Counted from the stretch's first letter, positions 1 to 11,580 are shown. The stretch is 64,000 nt of DNA from Isoetes taiwanensis (GCA_021234155.1 JAJEKV010000148.1:766616-830615); one strand, 5' to 3'. The notes: generated from the sequence alone by a model not told the origin. Numbers and translations: made by a program.

Positions 1-984
1 GTTGGCATGTTCTTCACATAAACCTGCATGGTCTCTAGATCAGGGTCTTGGAAAAAATGTAGACGAAGTATTAAGCAAGCCTAAAAAAAAGACAGCCAAA
101 GCATTTTGAAGCTATCTCTCTCGCTATGTTTTGTTTTCCTGCGTTTTTCATCTCTATGTTTTCTGGATTAACTTTGTTTGATTCTAATTGCTAACATGTT
201 TGTTGTATCCATAGGGTCTACGCATTTGCTCCATCTCAGAAAAAGCCTGGATCATCTTAGTCAGTTTTCCCGTTTTACAAGCAACAAAAGGGTATGATCC
301 CCGCAATTTCCAGTTAGTCATCTTAGTCAGTTTTCCCGTTTACAAGCAACAAAATGGTATAAGCTTCTAATAAGCCGTGGATCTGCACTTTCACCATCCT
401 CTTGATTCTCTTTTTCTTCATCATTGGAACGCTGAGTTTGTTCTCCATTAGCACTATTTTTCACATTCTCTGACACATTTCCAGTAGCAGTATTAGTCTT
501 CTTCTTTTTCTTTTTGGCAATTGTGTATTCCAGGGTTTGCAGAACAAAATTCACGAGATGATGTCAAATAGAGCATTATCCAATAATGCATTGTTACTAA
601 AATGAATATGCTATTCATGCCCCATCTATGAAACTTCCAATACACGTTTCAAAAGTATAGATGCATCTAAGGGTTTAGATACCTTTACTTTCAGTGTTTC
701 ACATATGGATTTAGCTTAGATCTCATAATATGTATTATTGAAGAGACTTGCTTGCTTTCTCAAGTTCGTATAGAATTCAGACAGGCCATGCTAGGGCTGG
801 ATATCTCAGATGGATGCCTTTCATACAGAAAAGTACATGATATTAAGTGTTTTGCATTGATATTTTTTGTTTAGAACTTGAAAGGACCATTTGCTAATGT
901 TAAGCTGATGAATCACAGGATACTATGCAGTATATAGGCCAGTCGGTTTTATTCTGTAAGTGTATTTTTAATGATTATCCTATA
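1..984. other. Unassigned DNA with a lysine-rich exon-like frame
   Basis: I recognise no gene here. On the minus strand, about 331-545 encodes an acidic/basic low-complexity stretch (a run of lysines, then Asn/Glu/Asp-rich sequence) that reads like an exon piece of a nuclear protein. It has no family motif and no flanking exons that I can identify. The rest is AT-rich and frame-broken. Confidence 0.25.
252..360. repeat. Direct repeat of about 43 bp, two copies
   Basis: The sequence beginning TCATCTTAGTCAGTTTTCCC occurs at 252-295 and again at 318-360, with one extra T and one G/T difference, separated by 22 bp. It looks like a simple local duplication. Confidence 0.85.
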
Positions 985-1432
985 AACAACCAACACATAA
1001 CTACCATTGACATTAATTAACACAACCATTGGGTCCAGCAAATTTAAATTAAAATCCCCCTTAAACCCCCTTTGGTTTGGGTGCATATTCACAGGGGGTG
1101 ACTCAGAACAGGAGAGAAACATTGGATAGGCATATTCACCCCTTATTCCTTAATCTACACCGTACGTAAAGTTCCTCGTTTGTGGGGTATGCAAGTATAA
1201 AATTTGCTATACTGTATAACAAGATTCGCAAAATACTATAAGATTTCAAGCGGAATACTATATGGTGTTGATTTCTTACGTGCAAAATACAATTATGAGG
1301 GGCTCTCATTGCCCCTCGTCACCCGTGTGAATATGCACCCAAACCAAAGGGGTTTAAGGGGATTTTAATTTAAATTCTTTGGACCCAATGGTTGTGTTAA
1401 TTAATGTCAATGGTAGTTATGTGTTGGTTGTT
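985..1432. mobile_element. MITE-like element with 115-bp terminal inverted repeats
   Basis: The arm at about 985-1101 is the reverse complement of about 1318-1432 over some 115 bp with few mismatches. The outer ends read AACAACCAACACATAAC and GTTATGTGTTGGTTGTT. The 215-bp centre has no coding potential. Long inverted arms around a short non-coding core fit a non-autonomous DNA transposon, either Mutator-like or foldback type. I could not fix a target-site duplication, because the right end continues into extra copies of the GTTATGTGTTGG motif up to about 1475. Confidence 0.7.
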
Positions 1433-2190
1433 AATGTCAATGGTTGTTATGTGTTGGTTGTTATGTGTTGGGGGATTTAATTTTAATATGTTGGATGTTA
1501 ATGGTTTGTGTTGCAAAAAAAAAAAAAAAAAAAAATTGGCCCCTTCGGGGCCCTTAAAGGATGTCACCGCCCCCATGTGACAAAAATTTTAGAATTCAAA
1601 CCCGAGAAAAAACTAGAATTCATTTGAGGCTTTCATCACACAGCCAGCTTTTGAATTTCATCACAATAAAACAAATAGAACATAAGTAAAAGTTACCATA
1701 AAGGTAGAGCAGATTGATCCCATTATTAGAAAGTCATAAAGTTTGCAACACCCATACACAAACATTTTTCAAGCCTGGAATTTAACGATGCCTTTGGCCT
1801 CCATGGATTCTTGTGGTGAGAAACCAAAGTGGGAAACTTTTACGCTTGTTAGCACAAGGGATCTAAAAGCCTTGGAATTTGCTTAATAAGCGCCTCAAAA
1901 TCTAAAAATGCATGGTAATTTTTGCAAGCTTCATTGAATGAGCCATAAAACAATATCAATAGCACAATCTTGTATTAATGTAGGATGTGAAAGCCTACCA
2001 AACCCGACCGAAAAATTGCTGTTTTAGCATAAATAACAACCAAACATATCCATATCATACACTATAAAAAGATCTCGGAGAGAGCTTTCCAGCATAATAA
2101 AATCATCTCAAAATGCGAGCTCTGGATCGAAGTTATGATAAGAAATCTCGTTCTTGTTGGTATGCACTAGATGCGCCTTTAAGCCCTTCA
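1433..2190. other. Non-coding AT-rich stretch
   Basis: It holds degenerate repeats of the MITE end motif (to about 1475), a run of about 20 A at 1515-1535 followed by a GGCCCC/GGGGCC hairpin at 1537-1551, and otherwise AT-rich sequence in which I see no gene. Confidence 0.5.
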
Positions 2191-2192
2191 TG

Positions 2193-2440
2193 TGCCATTA
2201 TGCACCACACACACAAAAGGGGCTTTTGTTGTGAGCCATTGGTTGTTGACCATTATGCACCACCAAAAAAAAAAAAAAAAGCTTTTGTTGTGAGCCATTG
2301 GTTTTCAAGCCCTTCATGTGCCCATTATGCACCACACACACAAAAAAGGGCTTTTGTTGTGAGCCATTGGTTGTTGACCATTATGCCACACACGCACAAA
2401 AAGGGCTTTTGTTGTGAGCCATTGGTTGTTGACCATTGAA
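2193..2440. repeat. Tandem repeat of about 65 bp, roughly four copies
   Basis: Each unit contains GGCTTTTGTTGTGAGCCATT, then GGTTGTTGACCATTATGC and a CACACACAAAA tract. Units start near 2219, 2279, 2348 and 2404 and differ in the length of the A and CA runs. The open frame across it is a by-product of the repeat, not a gene. Confidence 0.85.
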
Positions 2441-2599
2441 AAAAGGGCTAAAATCAATGGCTCGAGAAATGGTGCACACTCTAGATGTGCGCGTTAGTAC
2501 ATCCATTTGAATACATCCGCGAAATCATAGGAAAACCTTAGTGAAAAGCGTGCAAAAACATAAAGAAAACCCCTGTTATTATGCTACATATTGAGGTTG

Positions 2600-2750
2600 A
2601 TTTCTGCCCACTTTCCTGCGTTCTTAGCTATGCCCGCGTGTCGGTGCCACGTCGGCTGAAATCTTTTGGGCGTCCGATTTTCTGCGTTCTTAGCTATGCC
2701 GCGTGTGGAGTGCCACGCGTCGGTGAAATCTTTTGGGCGTCCGGGTTACG
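2600..2750. repeat. Tandem duplication of about 75 bp
   Basis: TGCGTTCTTAGCTATGCC followed by a GCGTGT...GCCACG segment and GAAATCTTTTGGGCGTCCG occurs twice in a row, at about 2618-2674 and 2682-2742. It sits at the start of a locally GC-richer stretch (2600-3010) that may be a former gene 5' region. Confidence 0.75.
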
Positions 2751-4885
2751 TAATTTGGGATCGTGCGGCCCGGCAAAATTAAAAACTCAAGAAATTCTCG
2801 ATCGGAGTTTTGCCCGATCTTGCGCTTCGCCTTGGCTATGGTGTCCCGTCCGTAGGCTATGGAGGTTTTTCATTCCATTTCTTGACTTGACGCGATGGCG
2901 GCCCCAAATCGCCGGCGACTACGAGATCTTGTAGGCGGATCTTGAAGAAGCGGTCCGATGGCGGCGGCAAGAAAAATAGGTGGCTTTCTCTTCACGGAGG
3001 CATCCGCGGTGGGCTTTCTCTTTGTTCCTTTTGGAGCATGAAATCCTTGGTTTTACTCTTTTAAACCATGTCTACGTACGTCTTCTCGCATCCGAGTGCC
3101 TTACCTAAATTATAACCACCCCAAAATGATTTTTGATCTTGGAACAACGCCACTGGAACACCCTGCATTGCGGTGGCAAGGTATATCCTTCTTCAACTGG
3201 TGGTTTGGGGAGTTCATGTTGGCATTAGATGTCTGTCAAAGTCGGGGTTCAAACATCTTATGCCTTAAATCTAAAAGTGTGGCGAATGTTGGCGTTTGAG
3301 AATGGAGCATTTGTTCTTTGTGAAGATTCTAGCTGGTAAGACGGCTCTCATACTATATAATTCAATGTAAGACAAAGGAAGCGGATCAACTAAGAAGCTT
3401 CTTGCGGGGCTACTATAATTAAACAATGGTTATATCTTCCACCTTTCTTGGTGGCTTTGAGACATTGCTTTCATTTCATGATTCTATTAAGCCCGATTAT
3501 GTGCACGTTGGTGAAATTTATTTTGACCTAGCAACCTTCTTGTGCCAGAATTATTTCATCTGGATTTTCTTGTCCCCATCTAAGGAACCCATCGGATCGC
3601 TATTTTTTAGGCGTGAATGGGACTTGACAGAGTTAGGCGAGGAGTTGAGAGAAACTAAGAATTCAAGGTGATCATATCTTAGTTTGGAGTTTTTATAAGA
3701 ATGTTTTTCGATAAACAAAGCGTTGTTTTGTAGGATGTAGAATAAGGTGATCCTTTGGATAAGATGTCAAGAACTCAAGCCATTAAGATTACGTCGGATG
3801 GATACCGGTGCTCTCAATATTCTATCTTTGTTGTGTTCGGTTTCATATATAGGATTCCACATCTACCAACATGTACCTATCATCGAATGTGATGGATCAT
3901 TGCTCCCTTTGCTTGATAGGCATCTCACAAGCAAAAGAATTGGTCAGCCATATTGTTACTTGCTATCGGTTTGGTAAGGGAAAAATATGTTCCAACATTT
4001 TTTACTCTTAAAGTGTAATGCTTGCATTGGATCTTTGAGATGATCATGTTATATCCATCACATATTTCTAAAATGTGTTGTAAACTTGAAACTTTGAGGT
4101 GATCCTGTTATATCCATCACATATTCCATGATGCTTGCCATTGTAGGTCTCAGCTGATATCTGTGAACATATTAGCACACATTAATATTTTATAATTTCT
4201 TCCAATACCTCAACCCTGCCATTCTGCTAGTTTTTTTTTTGCAAGGGTTAGCGAGGGCGGCATTAGCACCTTCGAGCTGCTAGCTCCTCCTCCAGAACGC
4301 ATCTTCTGGAACAATCTCTAGGTTACCTATTCTTTCTTAAACTTTCTAAAATCGTGCAATGGTTGCAAAGGAAAATCGTTAAGGAATATGTATTTGATGG
4401 TCTCATGGGATTAGGTATGGGACAAGAATCACTCCCCGGCCTTACATCCAAAATTTGGGCTAGCTCGAACTCCTTTTCAATGTGCTTCGACAATGAGGAT
4501 TCTTAGGAAGAATAATATTTGGAGATCTGAGGTTTTCTGGACGAGAGAGACAACGTCATTTGTTAGCAAGTAGGCTATTCTTATGATTTAGGATTTGGGA
4601 CTGGCCTTAAATGCAGTGCCGAATATTAAGTTAGCATTGAGGGAATCCGAGTTGGAGTTGGATATGTACTATCCAAATTTGATGCCATCTTTTGATCTTT
4701 GGAGCGACTTTTTACATATTTGCCTGCTTGCTATTTATAATCGTTACTTACCCGCTGCGGTGAGTTATGATTATTTGCTTTCTTACCATTTTTTTCTAGG
4801 TGCTCATGGATTAACGTTTGCTCTTACAGTTTGATCAGCAGATTCAACGTGAGCCCTTCAGGAATAGTATAACATTATAATATAG
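2751..4885. other. Unassigned exon-like debris
   Basis: Short open stretches (for example 3426-3671 and 3747-3977, plus strand) are separated by AT-rich spacers. Their amino-acid composition could be that of decayed exons, but I recognise no motif or family and cannot support a gene model. They may be host-gene fragments captured by a minus-strand Helitron whose 5' end is at 4887. Confidence 0.2.
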
Positions 4886-4887
4886 GA
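4861..4887 (-). mobile_element. Helitron 5' terminus, minus strand
   Basis: Read on the minus strand from 4887 the sequence is TCCTATATTATAATGTTATA, close to the 5' end of the Helitron at 7205. The flanking base is A, as Helitrons require. The join is supported by a tandem sister copy: sequence to the right of 4887 (TTGGAGTTGCTTGCTC) recurs at 5109, but preceded by TCTATTGTA instead of the Helitron end. The matching 3' end was not found. Confidence 0.6.
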
Positions 4888-5340
4888 TTGGAGTTGCTTG
4901 CTCTTTATGAGAGTCAAAGGCCTCACCAGGTGCATATGCTTCCTCTTTGAAAGTTAAGCAGGAGGTTTGGGTTCATAGATTATTTAGGATAAGTTCTCAT
5001 TTGTGTCGGCATATGCCCGGTTGATCTACCTCTGAGGTAGGGAATCAATGAGCTTTTGGTTATGGCAGACTTATGTAATAGCTTCGAAGTGGTTTATTTC
5101 TATTGTATTGGAGTTGCTTGCTCTTTATGAAAGGCAAAGGCTCCAGGTGCATATGCTTTTCATTCGAAGTGGTTTAACTCTGCCGTTATGGAGTTGCTTG
5201 CCCTCTTTGAAAGTTAAGCAGGAGGTTTAGGTTCATAGATTATTTCGGATATGTTCTCATTTGTGTCAGCATATGCCCATGAGAAGGTTGATCTACTACA
5301 GAGGTAGGGAATCAATGAGCTTTTGGTTATGGCGGACTTA
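4888..5340. repeat. Tandem duplication of about 220-260 bp
   Basis: The block starting TTGGAGTTGCTTGCTCTTTA, with AAGTTAAGCAGGAGGTTT and AATCAATGAGCTTTTGGTTA inside it, occurs at about 4888-5066 and again at about 5109-5335. The second copy carries extra internal sequence (about 5124-5190) that itself repeats the block start. Frames within it resemble no family I know. Confidence 0.8.
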
Positions 5341-7074
5341 ACTCAAGCTGGGCCATCTGCGGGATATGTTACGTTTAGGAAAAACCACTTTTATTGAATT
5401 TTATTTGAGCAACATCAATGCACCAGCTATGGCGGCGGGATGTTGAGACTAGCCGGATGTTGAGGTTATTTTTTCGCTTTGATAAGATGGGCATACACGA
5501 GATAAGCCAGAGTATGGCCTTGCGGTCTGATATAAATATGGTCTCTGCTAATTTGCTTGGTGGTCAATTCAATACATCATGTGATGTTTCTAGGTGAGTA
5601 TTTCCTTAAGCTATCATTGATTATAATCCAAAACTGAAGCTGGATTTTGTTTTTGGATCTTGAGGTTGACAAAAATTTCATGGTCCATATTTGTAGCTTG
5701 GGATAAAATTAGTGATCTGCTTTACCAGTCGTTATTCTGCACTGGGCCATAGGTATTATTTGGCTGCAAGTATCTTTACCATGGATAAGGGCTTCCGTCA
5801 TTATTGTATAATGATGCTATTTGTTTTTTGTTTATCTCATAAGGGAAATAGATCTATGCAAGAAACTTTTAGAGTTCTTTCTATCACTAGAGTTCCCAGT
5901 ACAAGCGTCTTGCATCATGGATAAAGCAAGGAAGCAAAGACACATTTGACTGTGATGCAAAATCTCTGCAGCTCAATTTGTATTTGTATGGTTGCATGCA
6001 TCTACTAAATATTCCTATCTTGATGGCTGACATTGCCACAGTTGAGCATGAGCCACTGTAATAAATGACACACTGTGATAAATTTTATGGGCGTAAGCTC
6101 GAGTAAAAGCTCAGGAGCCAACGTATAAAGACATATCTCACAGTAGAATCTTGACACAAATTTCTTCTTCTTATTCATTGATATTGTTAAATTTTGCGAG
6201 CTCTTTTCAAGACAAAGCCCCAATTGTAAGTGACTTATCAGTGCATGTAATGCGAGGCATAATTTGTTTGTTAAAATCTGATTATGAAGACCCAATATGA
6301 AGTTACCTTTGTTGCGTTTCAAAACTTTGCATTGTGCTGTTATTTTGGCTTTGTTTCCTTTTCCAAATTGTCTTATCAAGTACAAACAATCTAGCATATG
6401 GTTATAGCTATAATGAGATTAATTTATTAAAATCATCTTTTGGGAATAGAATTCAAGTTCATTAGCTAAAAATATGGGATGTTACCAAGCAAACTCCCAT
6501 GGTCACTATGGAAAATGAAGTTTGGCTTTAGATATAAGATACATCCTTCTTTAGAAACTTACCAATGTCTTTTATGGGTTTCATCCTACACCTTCGATAT
6601 TTGAATGGCCTTCAAATTATGATAGCTTTTGTTGAAGGCATTCATGATCAGCATTCGTCTTCATTGCCTTGATGATGCATCATCGCGTACCCATTATCAT
6701 GCACATCATATTAGTGATTCTATGTATGATACTTTTAGCTACAATATGCCACATTTGTCACCCACGGGCATCACAAGCATGCACTTAAGAAAGAGAAAAG
6801 AAAAGTGCCCAATGTAACTTATAATTTTAAAATGGTGAAGGAAGGAAGGAAGGATGTATATTTTGACGTCTGCGAAGGAAAAAAGATCTTTCACTGTGAT
6901 ACCTTTGGGTTTGGCTCACAAAGGGGCACAAGGCACCCTATACAAAAGGCTTTTTGAACATAGGGATGCTATTTTGAATTTATGTTCCCGCCCAAATTAG
7001 GAGCCATGTTTCTTTTTAGCGTTAAACCTTTAGAAAGTCATTGCGGCCAAAACATTTATAAGGTCCCAACTTAA
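5341..7074. other. Unassigned region
   Basis: A possible small exon lies at about 5481-5594 (plus strand), ending at a good donor (AG/GTGAGT), but it carries no recognised motif. The remaining sequence is AT-rich with stops in all frames. I see no gene that I can support. Confidence 0.25.
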
Positions 7075-7102
7075 GCCCAGCAACGCTGGGCACCGTTACT
7101 AG
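7075..7102 (+). mobile_element. Helitron 3' terminus, plus strand
   Basis: GCCCAGCAACGCTGGGC forms a perfect 7-bp stem with loop AAC at 7075-7091. It is followed by ACCGTTA and CTAG (7099-7102), then T. Hairpin, about 10 bp, CTRR and a 3' T is the Helitron end signature. Its own 5' end was not located. Confidence 0.8.
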
Positions 7103-7360
7103 TGATGTCTCTATTGTCAGCTTTTGATAGTCATACTGGAACTTCAAGTAGTTTTTGCTTGCATAAGAGAAGCAGCAAAACACTTAAAAAGAAGTATATC
7201 TTTATCTTATATTATAATGTTATAGCGTGTGTCTTCAATGAAGCCCTAGATCGGACGATCAAGGATTTGATTGACCAACGGTGGAGATGATGTGTGCGTG
7301 TCTTCTTTCATCTTGACCATGGCTCCAATATGATTAACTCTATCCGACAGTCGAACGATG

Positions 7361-7818
7361 AAAGGGAAAAGGGAAAAAGGAAAAGGGGAAGAGAAAAGGA
7401 GGGAAAGAAAAGGAAAAGTGAGAGAGAAAGGACAAAAGGAAAAAATGAAAAGGGAAAAGGAGAAATAAGAATATGAAAAAAAAATGGAAAAGGAAAAATA
7501 GAAAACAAAAAAGGGGAAGAAGGAAAAGGAACAAAAAAGGGTAAGGAAGGGGAAAACAAAAAGAGAAGGAGAAAAGAGAAAAAGGGAAGCTTTACTCAAT
7601 CCGATAGTAAAAAAGGAAAATGGGAAAAGGAAAAAGGAAAAGGTGAAGGGAAAAAAGGAAGAGGGAAATAAAGATAAAGGGAAATAAAAACAAGAAAAAA
7701 AAATGGAAAAGGAAAAAAAGAAAAGGAAAGAGGGAAAAGGAAAAAAAGAAGGAAAGAGGGAAAAGGAAAAAAGGAAAGAAGGAAAAAGGTAAAAAATGGA
7801 AAAGGAAAAAAAGAAAAG

Positions 7819-7823
<5 letters not shown>
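7361..7823 (+). repeat. Polypurine (GGAAAAGG)n tract of about 460 bp
   Basis: The plus strand is almost all A and G, built from irregular GGAAAA, GGGAAA and AAAGGAA units, with one break near 7591-7610. The long minus-strand open frames rich in Phe, Ser and Leu seen across it are a consequence of the reverse strand being all T and C. They are not genes. Confidence 0.9.

Positions 7824-7866
<43 letters not shown>
7824..7866. repeat. (TAGA)n microsatellite, left part
   Basis: Ten or so GATA units run directly up to the CACTA element. The array resumes on its other side at 11581-11628, so one microsatellite was split by the insertion. Confidence 0.95.
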
Positions 7867-7979
7867 CACTACAAGAGAATGATGGTTAAACGTCAGAATA
7901 ATCGTCAGAGAGCCTTTATAAAATAGACAACTGCCCAAGCCCTTATTCCTGACGAATATCTTGTGAGTTTTATCGGCGA

Positions 7980-8175
7980 TTTAACGTCGGGAATAATCGT
8001 CGTTGAGATCATTAATCAGACATAGTCAGTGGAATAGTCAGAGAATTAGTCATTTAAATAGTCACACAACTCGTCATTTTGTTAGTCAGATAGTTCGTCA
8101 GTTAATCACAATATTAGTCATTGTATTGGTCAGTTTATTAGTCAATGCAATAGTTAGAATATTGGTCATTTTATT
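7980..8175. repeat. CACTA left subterminal repeats
   Basis: Short units such as TTAGTCA, ATAGTCAG and TTCGTCA recur every 10-20 bp. In CACTA elements such clusters are the binding sites of the element's TNPA-type protein. That role is inferred from the family, not shown here. Confidence 0.75.
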
Positions 8176-8227
8176 GAAAATATTGCCAATACATAAAATT
8201 GGTATTTTTCATCTTTGCAAATAAATA

Positions 8228-8262
8228 AAAAGGAGCTCAAGGAATCGAACCTTGGTTAAACC
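8228..8262 (-). ncRNA. tRNA T-arm-like fragment followed by T run
   Basis: Read on the minus strand, CAAGG-TTCGATT-CCTTG forms a perfect 5-bp T stem with a canonical 7-base loop (B-box core GGTTCGATTCC). Next comes AGCTCC, then TTTTTAT, which resembles a Pol III terminator. No matching D arm or acceptor 5' strand is visible upstream, so this is at most the 3' half of a tRNA, a tRNA pseudogene or a SINE remnant inside the CACTA element. Confidence 0.35.
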
Positions 8263-8879
8263 ATTATCTCCAGTTATTCAAATAGATATATAAATAGCAA
8301 TCAAGTAAGCCAACAACAATTGATGTGTATAAAAGAATCATTTTTTCAGTCTACAAAAGAATCAATTTTTCAATCGCACAAAACTTTGCTAGAAAAGAGA
8401 ATTAACAAGATCAATCTTTTAACTAATTATGATTACCTTGTTGATCTCAATATGCATATACTCATTTTGCACATTTTTCCACGTAAGAGGATCTTGTTGT
8501 AAAATCTGTATATGACTCGAGAGATTATCGAGCAAGAATGTACCAAGTACACATTTTCACCAAATCAAGTTGCACAAATCATAAGAATAACATAACATAA
8601 TTAAAGCACCCAATTGTCATGCATAAACTAAACGAAAATGCATTTTAAAAAGCTTATGCAACTATGTTCTGCAATACTTACCACTCCTTTGAGGTCTAAA
8701 ATTGCAAGGGAATGAAGAATAGATCTTCCAGCTTTCTTAGAACAGGCAAAAATTCTCCATTCGATCCTTACCTTCCATTCTTTGCTACGATACATAAGCA
8801 TCCGCTCCATAGTTGTTATTTTCAGTAGATCATCCACATTAACCAGCCTTATTTGTTTTGTGAAACTTGAAGTTCAGAG

Positions 8880-9595
8880 TTTAAAAGGTGTCCCGACCTT
8901 CCCCAAAGCTGTCCAGTTTCACTAAAGAGATCTGGAGGCACGCCATTGACTTCAATAGCTACACCAAAATCATCCTAAAGAATACCATTGGATAACAATA
9001 GTCAGCAAAGGCATGGCATCACCCTTATGCATGTGCTACTTACCAACATAAACTGGTCTCTATTCGCCCAAACATCTGCACTATGCCCACCAACATATAT
9101 AGGCATGTCTCCAATAATCGTAATTCCTTTATTATTGGCATATTCATGAAGGGCTTGCCACTGTTTTTGGAAAAGGAACTGCTCCGCAATAAATGTGTCA
9201 ATCTAGAAAAGCAACAAGAAAATCAGGGATGCAAAATTGTGGAAAAAATGTGTCGTTGCACTTACAAATTCTTTACGAGTCCTACGTGCTACTTCCATAC
9301 TAGCATGGTTCCTATTCTTTAAAGGCTCAGGCCACAGCCACCAATTGCGTTTATCAACACTACTAAGAGCAGCAAAAAGAGCAGCTTCTTCTAACCAAGC
9401 TGCAAAACACAGATGGTCCAGTGACACGCGACATTTAGTTGACTCATTTGTTTCAATTATGAAGACAAGCCTAAAGAAGGGTTCATGAGACTCACAAGCT
9501 ATCTCAGGGCGTTTCCGAAATTCTTCAAGCTCTTTGGTTCCCTTGCCGGGACCTGGTCTTTTGATCAGGTTTTCTTCCCCAACAATCTGTGGTCG
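8880..9595 (-). pseudogene. DPE1: 4-alpha-glucanotransferase (disproportionating enzyme) fragment
   Basis: Four minus-strand exons with canonical splice sites read in phase: 9595-9496, 9398-9266, 9202-9055 and about 8974-8880. The conceptual protein contains ELEEFRKRPEIA, WLEEAALFAAL, WPEPLKNRNHAS, FLFQKQWQALHEYANNKGI, GDMPIYVGGHSADVWANRDQ and VNGVPPDLFSETGQLWG. The last two are hallmark segments of the GH77 amylomaltase fold of plastid DPE1, which transfers glucan units between maltooligosaccharides during starch breakdown. Introns are 97, 63 and 80 bp. Only about 160 of some 550 residues are present, with no start and no catalytic C-terminal half, so the fragment cannot be an active enzyme. 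It lies wholly inside the CACTA element and must be a captured copy; the parental gene is not in this window. Confidence 0.9.
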
Positions 9596-11149
9596 CTGAA
9601 AAAATTGGATCGAACAGTGGTTTCTTTACCTGTTTTTTGAAGCAGAGACAGGATGCTTGTGAGCTAAATCATTCAATTTTTGGAGTTGACAATGCATTAC
9701 AGAATATTGTTACCTGAAGAAAAGATCTTGGCTGTGACTCGGCTGCATCCAATCCATGACTTTGCCATATCAGTATTGCTCTGCTATACCAGCGTTATTT
9801 TTGCTCCATGATCCTTGCCATTCTGCATAGCCCCCGTGTGTAAAAGAACCTAAAGCATATGCTTGCCATATATACTACAGAAATTATGCTGAAAGCCATA
9901 GCTGTTCCTCTGGTCGGATCTGCAAGAAAAGATTAGGGTTAACATAAGATTCGTCCACAGACTCTGAAGCCCCTCAGGCCCACATCCTTTCCTGCCGAAT
10001 GTGCCAAAAAATCTGCCATAGCCATGTATTCTACTGCTCTGCTTTTCTATGCTTACTTGCACAATGAAGGCCGGATTTGCAAGAAACGACCTGATCTCTG
10101 AACCCAGCGCAAGCTTTTCACCTTTTTTGCCTGCGAACCTTGTTCTTCCAACAGCTATCCTTCTGCATTCTGCTCTGTTCTATCCTTATCCGAGCTCCAC
10201 CTGAACTCTGCCGCTTTCCCGCATCTCCTCCACCGCCGGACTGTAGGGAATGGCTCCGCCATATCTGCTCTCCCGTTGCTCTTTCTTGCCTTTTCGTTTC
10301 ATATGGCTGATAACCTCACTTGCTATCCACCTATTTCATTTAAACCTTTAATCCTTGGTGCTTCATCATATTTATTAACTTTCGAAATGCTCCTTTGCCC
10401 CATGATCACTTCCTACGTCAAAAATATATTTTGAAGTTAGAAGTTTTTGGCCGAAGGGACCGGCCATGTTTGTTTGGGCATTCATGTTGGCTCAAATGTT
10501 GGCACATTTGGCCAACATTAAGAAACCACTATTTTTTAATGTTTGGGCAATGATGTAATAGTCAAGATTTTGTGGTGAAAGTTAGGCTAGTTGCAAGAGG
10601 GAACATGGGGAGATTGGACCTCGTGTTGAAGGTAACTTGTCAACAGAGCCACCATAATGTTGTGAGTGCTTGAGGATCTTTGGAACATCATAGACATTGG
10701 TACTTATTTTGCTAAGCATTTGAAGTTGATATGTTGTTAAGCATTAGACGCAAGAAGTGCATCATTATAAATTGTAAGTGTGAAATTTTTCTAAAAGAAG
10801 TTCCTCAAGCGGGCAAGTTGATGGGCTAAAGTATTTGGTTGTTGTTAAATGTTTAAAAGTGGATCTCGTGCGATATATATTCTGATTGCTATTAAGTTTG
10901 AAGTTACGTGAGAGGAGAAACAAATTGTAGTAAACAACACCTAAACAAACACGAGAATTTACTACCAACTCCTATTTCTCCATTGCAATGGAGTTGGTGA
11001 AACATGATCTCCCTCAAATTACAAAACATTTGGAGTCAATTACATAGAGATCTAATTTGATAAATGAGAAAGTCTAAATGCTTAATATATCACTTACATC
11101 ATTATATTAATAAAGGAACTAGGGAATAGCAACAACTACAATAGATATT
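9596..11149. other. CACTA interior, unassigned
   Basis: This may include further captured sequence upstream of the DPE1 exons (9600-10300 is richer in GC and in short open stretches on the minus strand), but no exon could be matched to a family. 10400-11100 is AT-rich and shows no gene. Confidence 0.35.
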
Positions 11150-11560
11150 ATGCATGACCATTATTAGACGAATATAGGAAGATAGTCAGCATAATAGTCA
11201 CAAAATTAATCGATGTAATCGTCAACTTGTAAGTCATATAATTAGTCAGATATTTAGTCAAACATTTGAACGCATTGGATAGTCGGGGTTACTAGTGGAC
11301 TCTTAGTCGGCAAAATCGTCGAAAATAATTCGTCCAGAATCTGGCGTCACCTCATTAGTCGATTATTAGACAACTAATTAGTCATGCTAAGCGTTAGTTT
11401 AAATGTCAAATGCATCGTCGGATGCTTATTAGTCGGTTTATTAATCGGTTTTTTCGGTCGGATATAAACGTCGGTTGCTAGTCGATAAAGCGTCATGTTA
11501 ATAGTCAAATACGCATTTGACAAACTATTTTAGACCCTTTGACGATTTTTCTGACGTTTA
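11150..11560. repeat. CACTA right subterminal repeats
   Basis: Repeated TTAGTC, ATAGTCA and ATTAGTCGG motifs mirror the left subterminal region. From about 11280 the motif shifts to CGTCGG/TCGTC forms. Confidence 0.75.
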
Positions 11561-11579
11561 GCTGTCATTCTCTTGTAGT

Positions 11580-11580
<1 letters not shown>

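Larger units (their letters stand above)
7867..11580. mobile_element. CACTA transposon carrying DPE1 exons
   Basis: The left end CACTACAAGAGAATGA (7867) is matched by the inverted right end TCATTCTCTTGTAGTG (11580), with the next bases of the terminal repeats also related (GCTAAACGTC against GGTTAAACGTC). The flanking trinucleotide ATA (7864-7866 and 11581-11583) fits the 3-bp duplication of CACTA elements. Both subterminal regions carry dense ATTAGTC-type repeats. No transposase was recognised. The interior contains at least four exons of a host gene on the minus strand, so this is a gene-capturing, non-autonomous element of 3.7 kb. Confidence 0.9.

Noticed and set aside
6005-6397. 130-codon minus-strand frame
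   Set aside because: No recognised motif, AT-driven composition, and no promoter or splice context; treated as chance.
7246-7938. 230-codon minus-strand frame rich in Phe, Ser, Leu
   Set aside because: It is the complement of the polypurine tract and TAGA array, so only T/C-rich codons occur. No gene.
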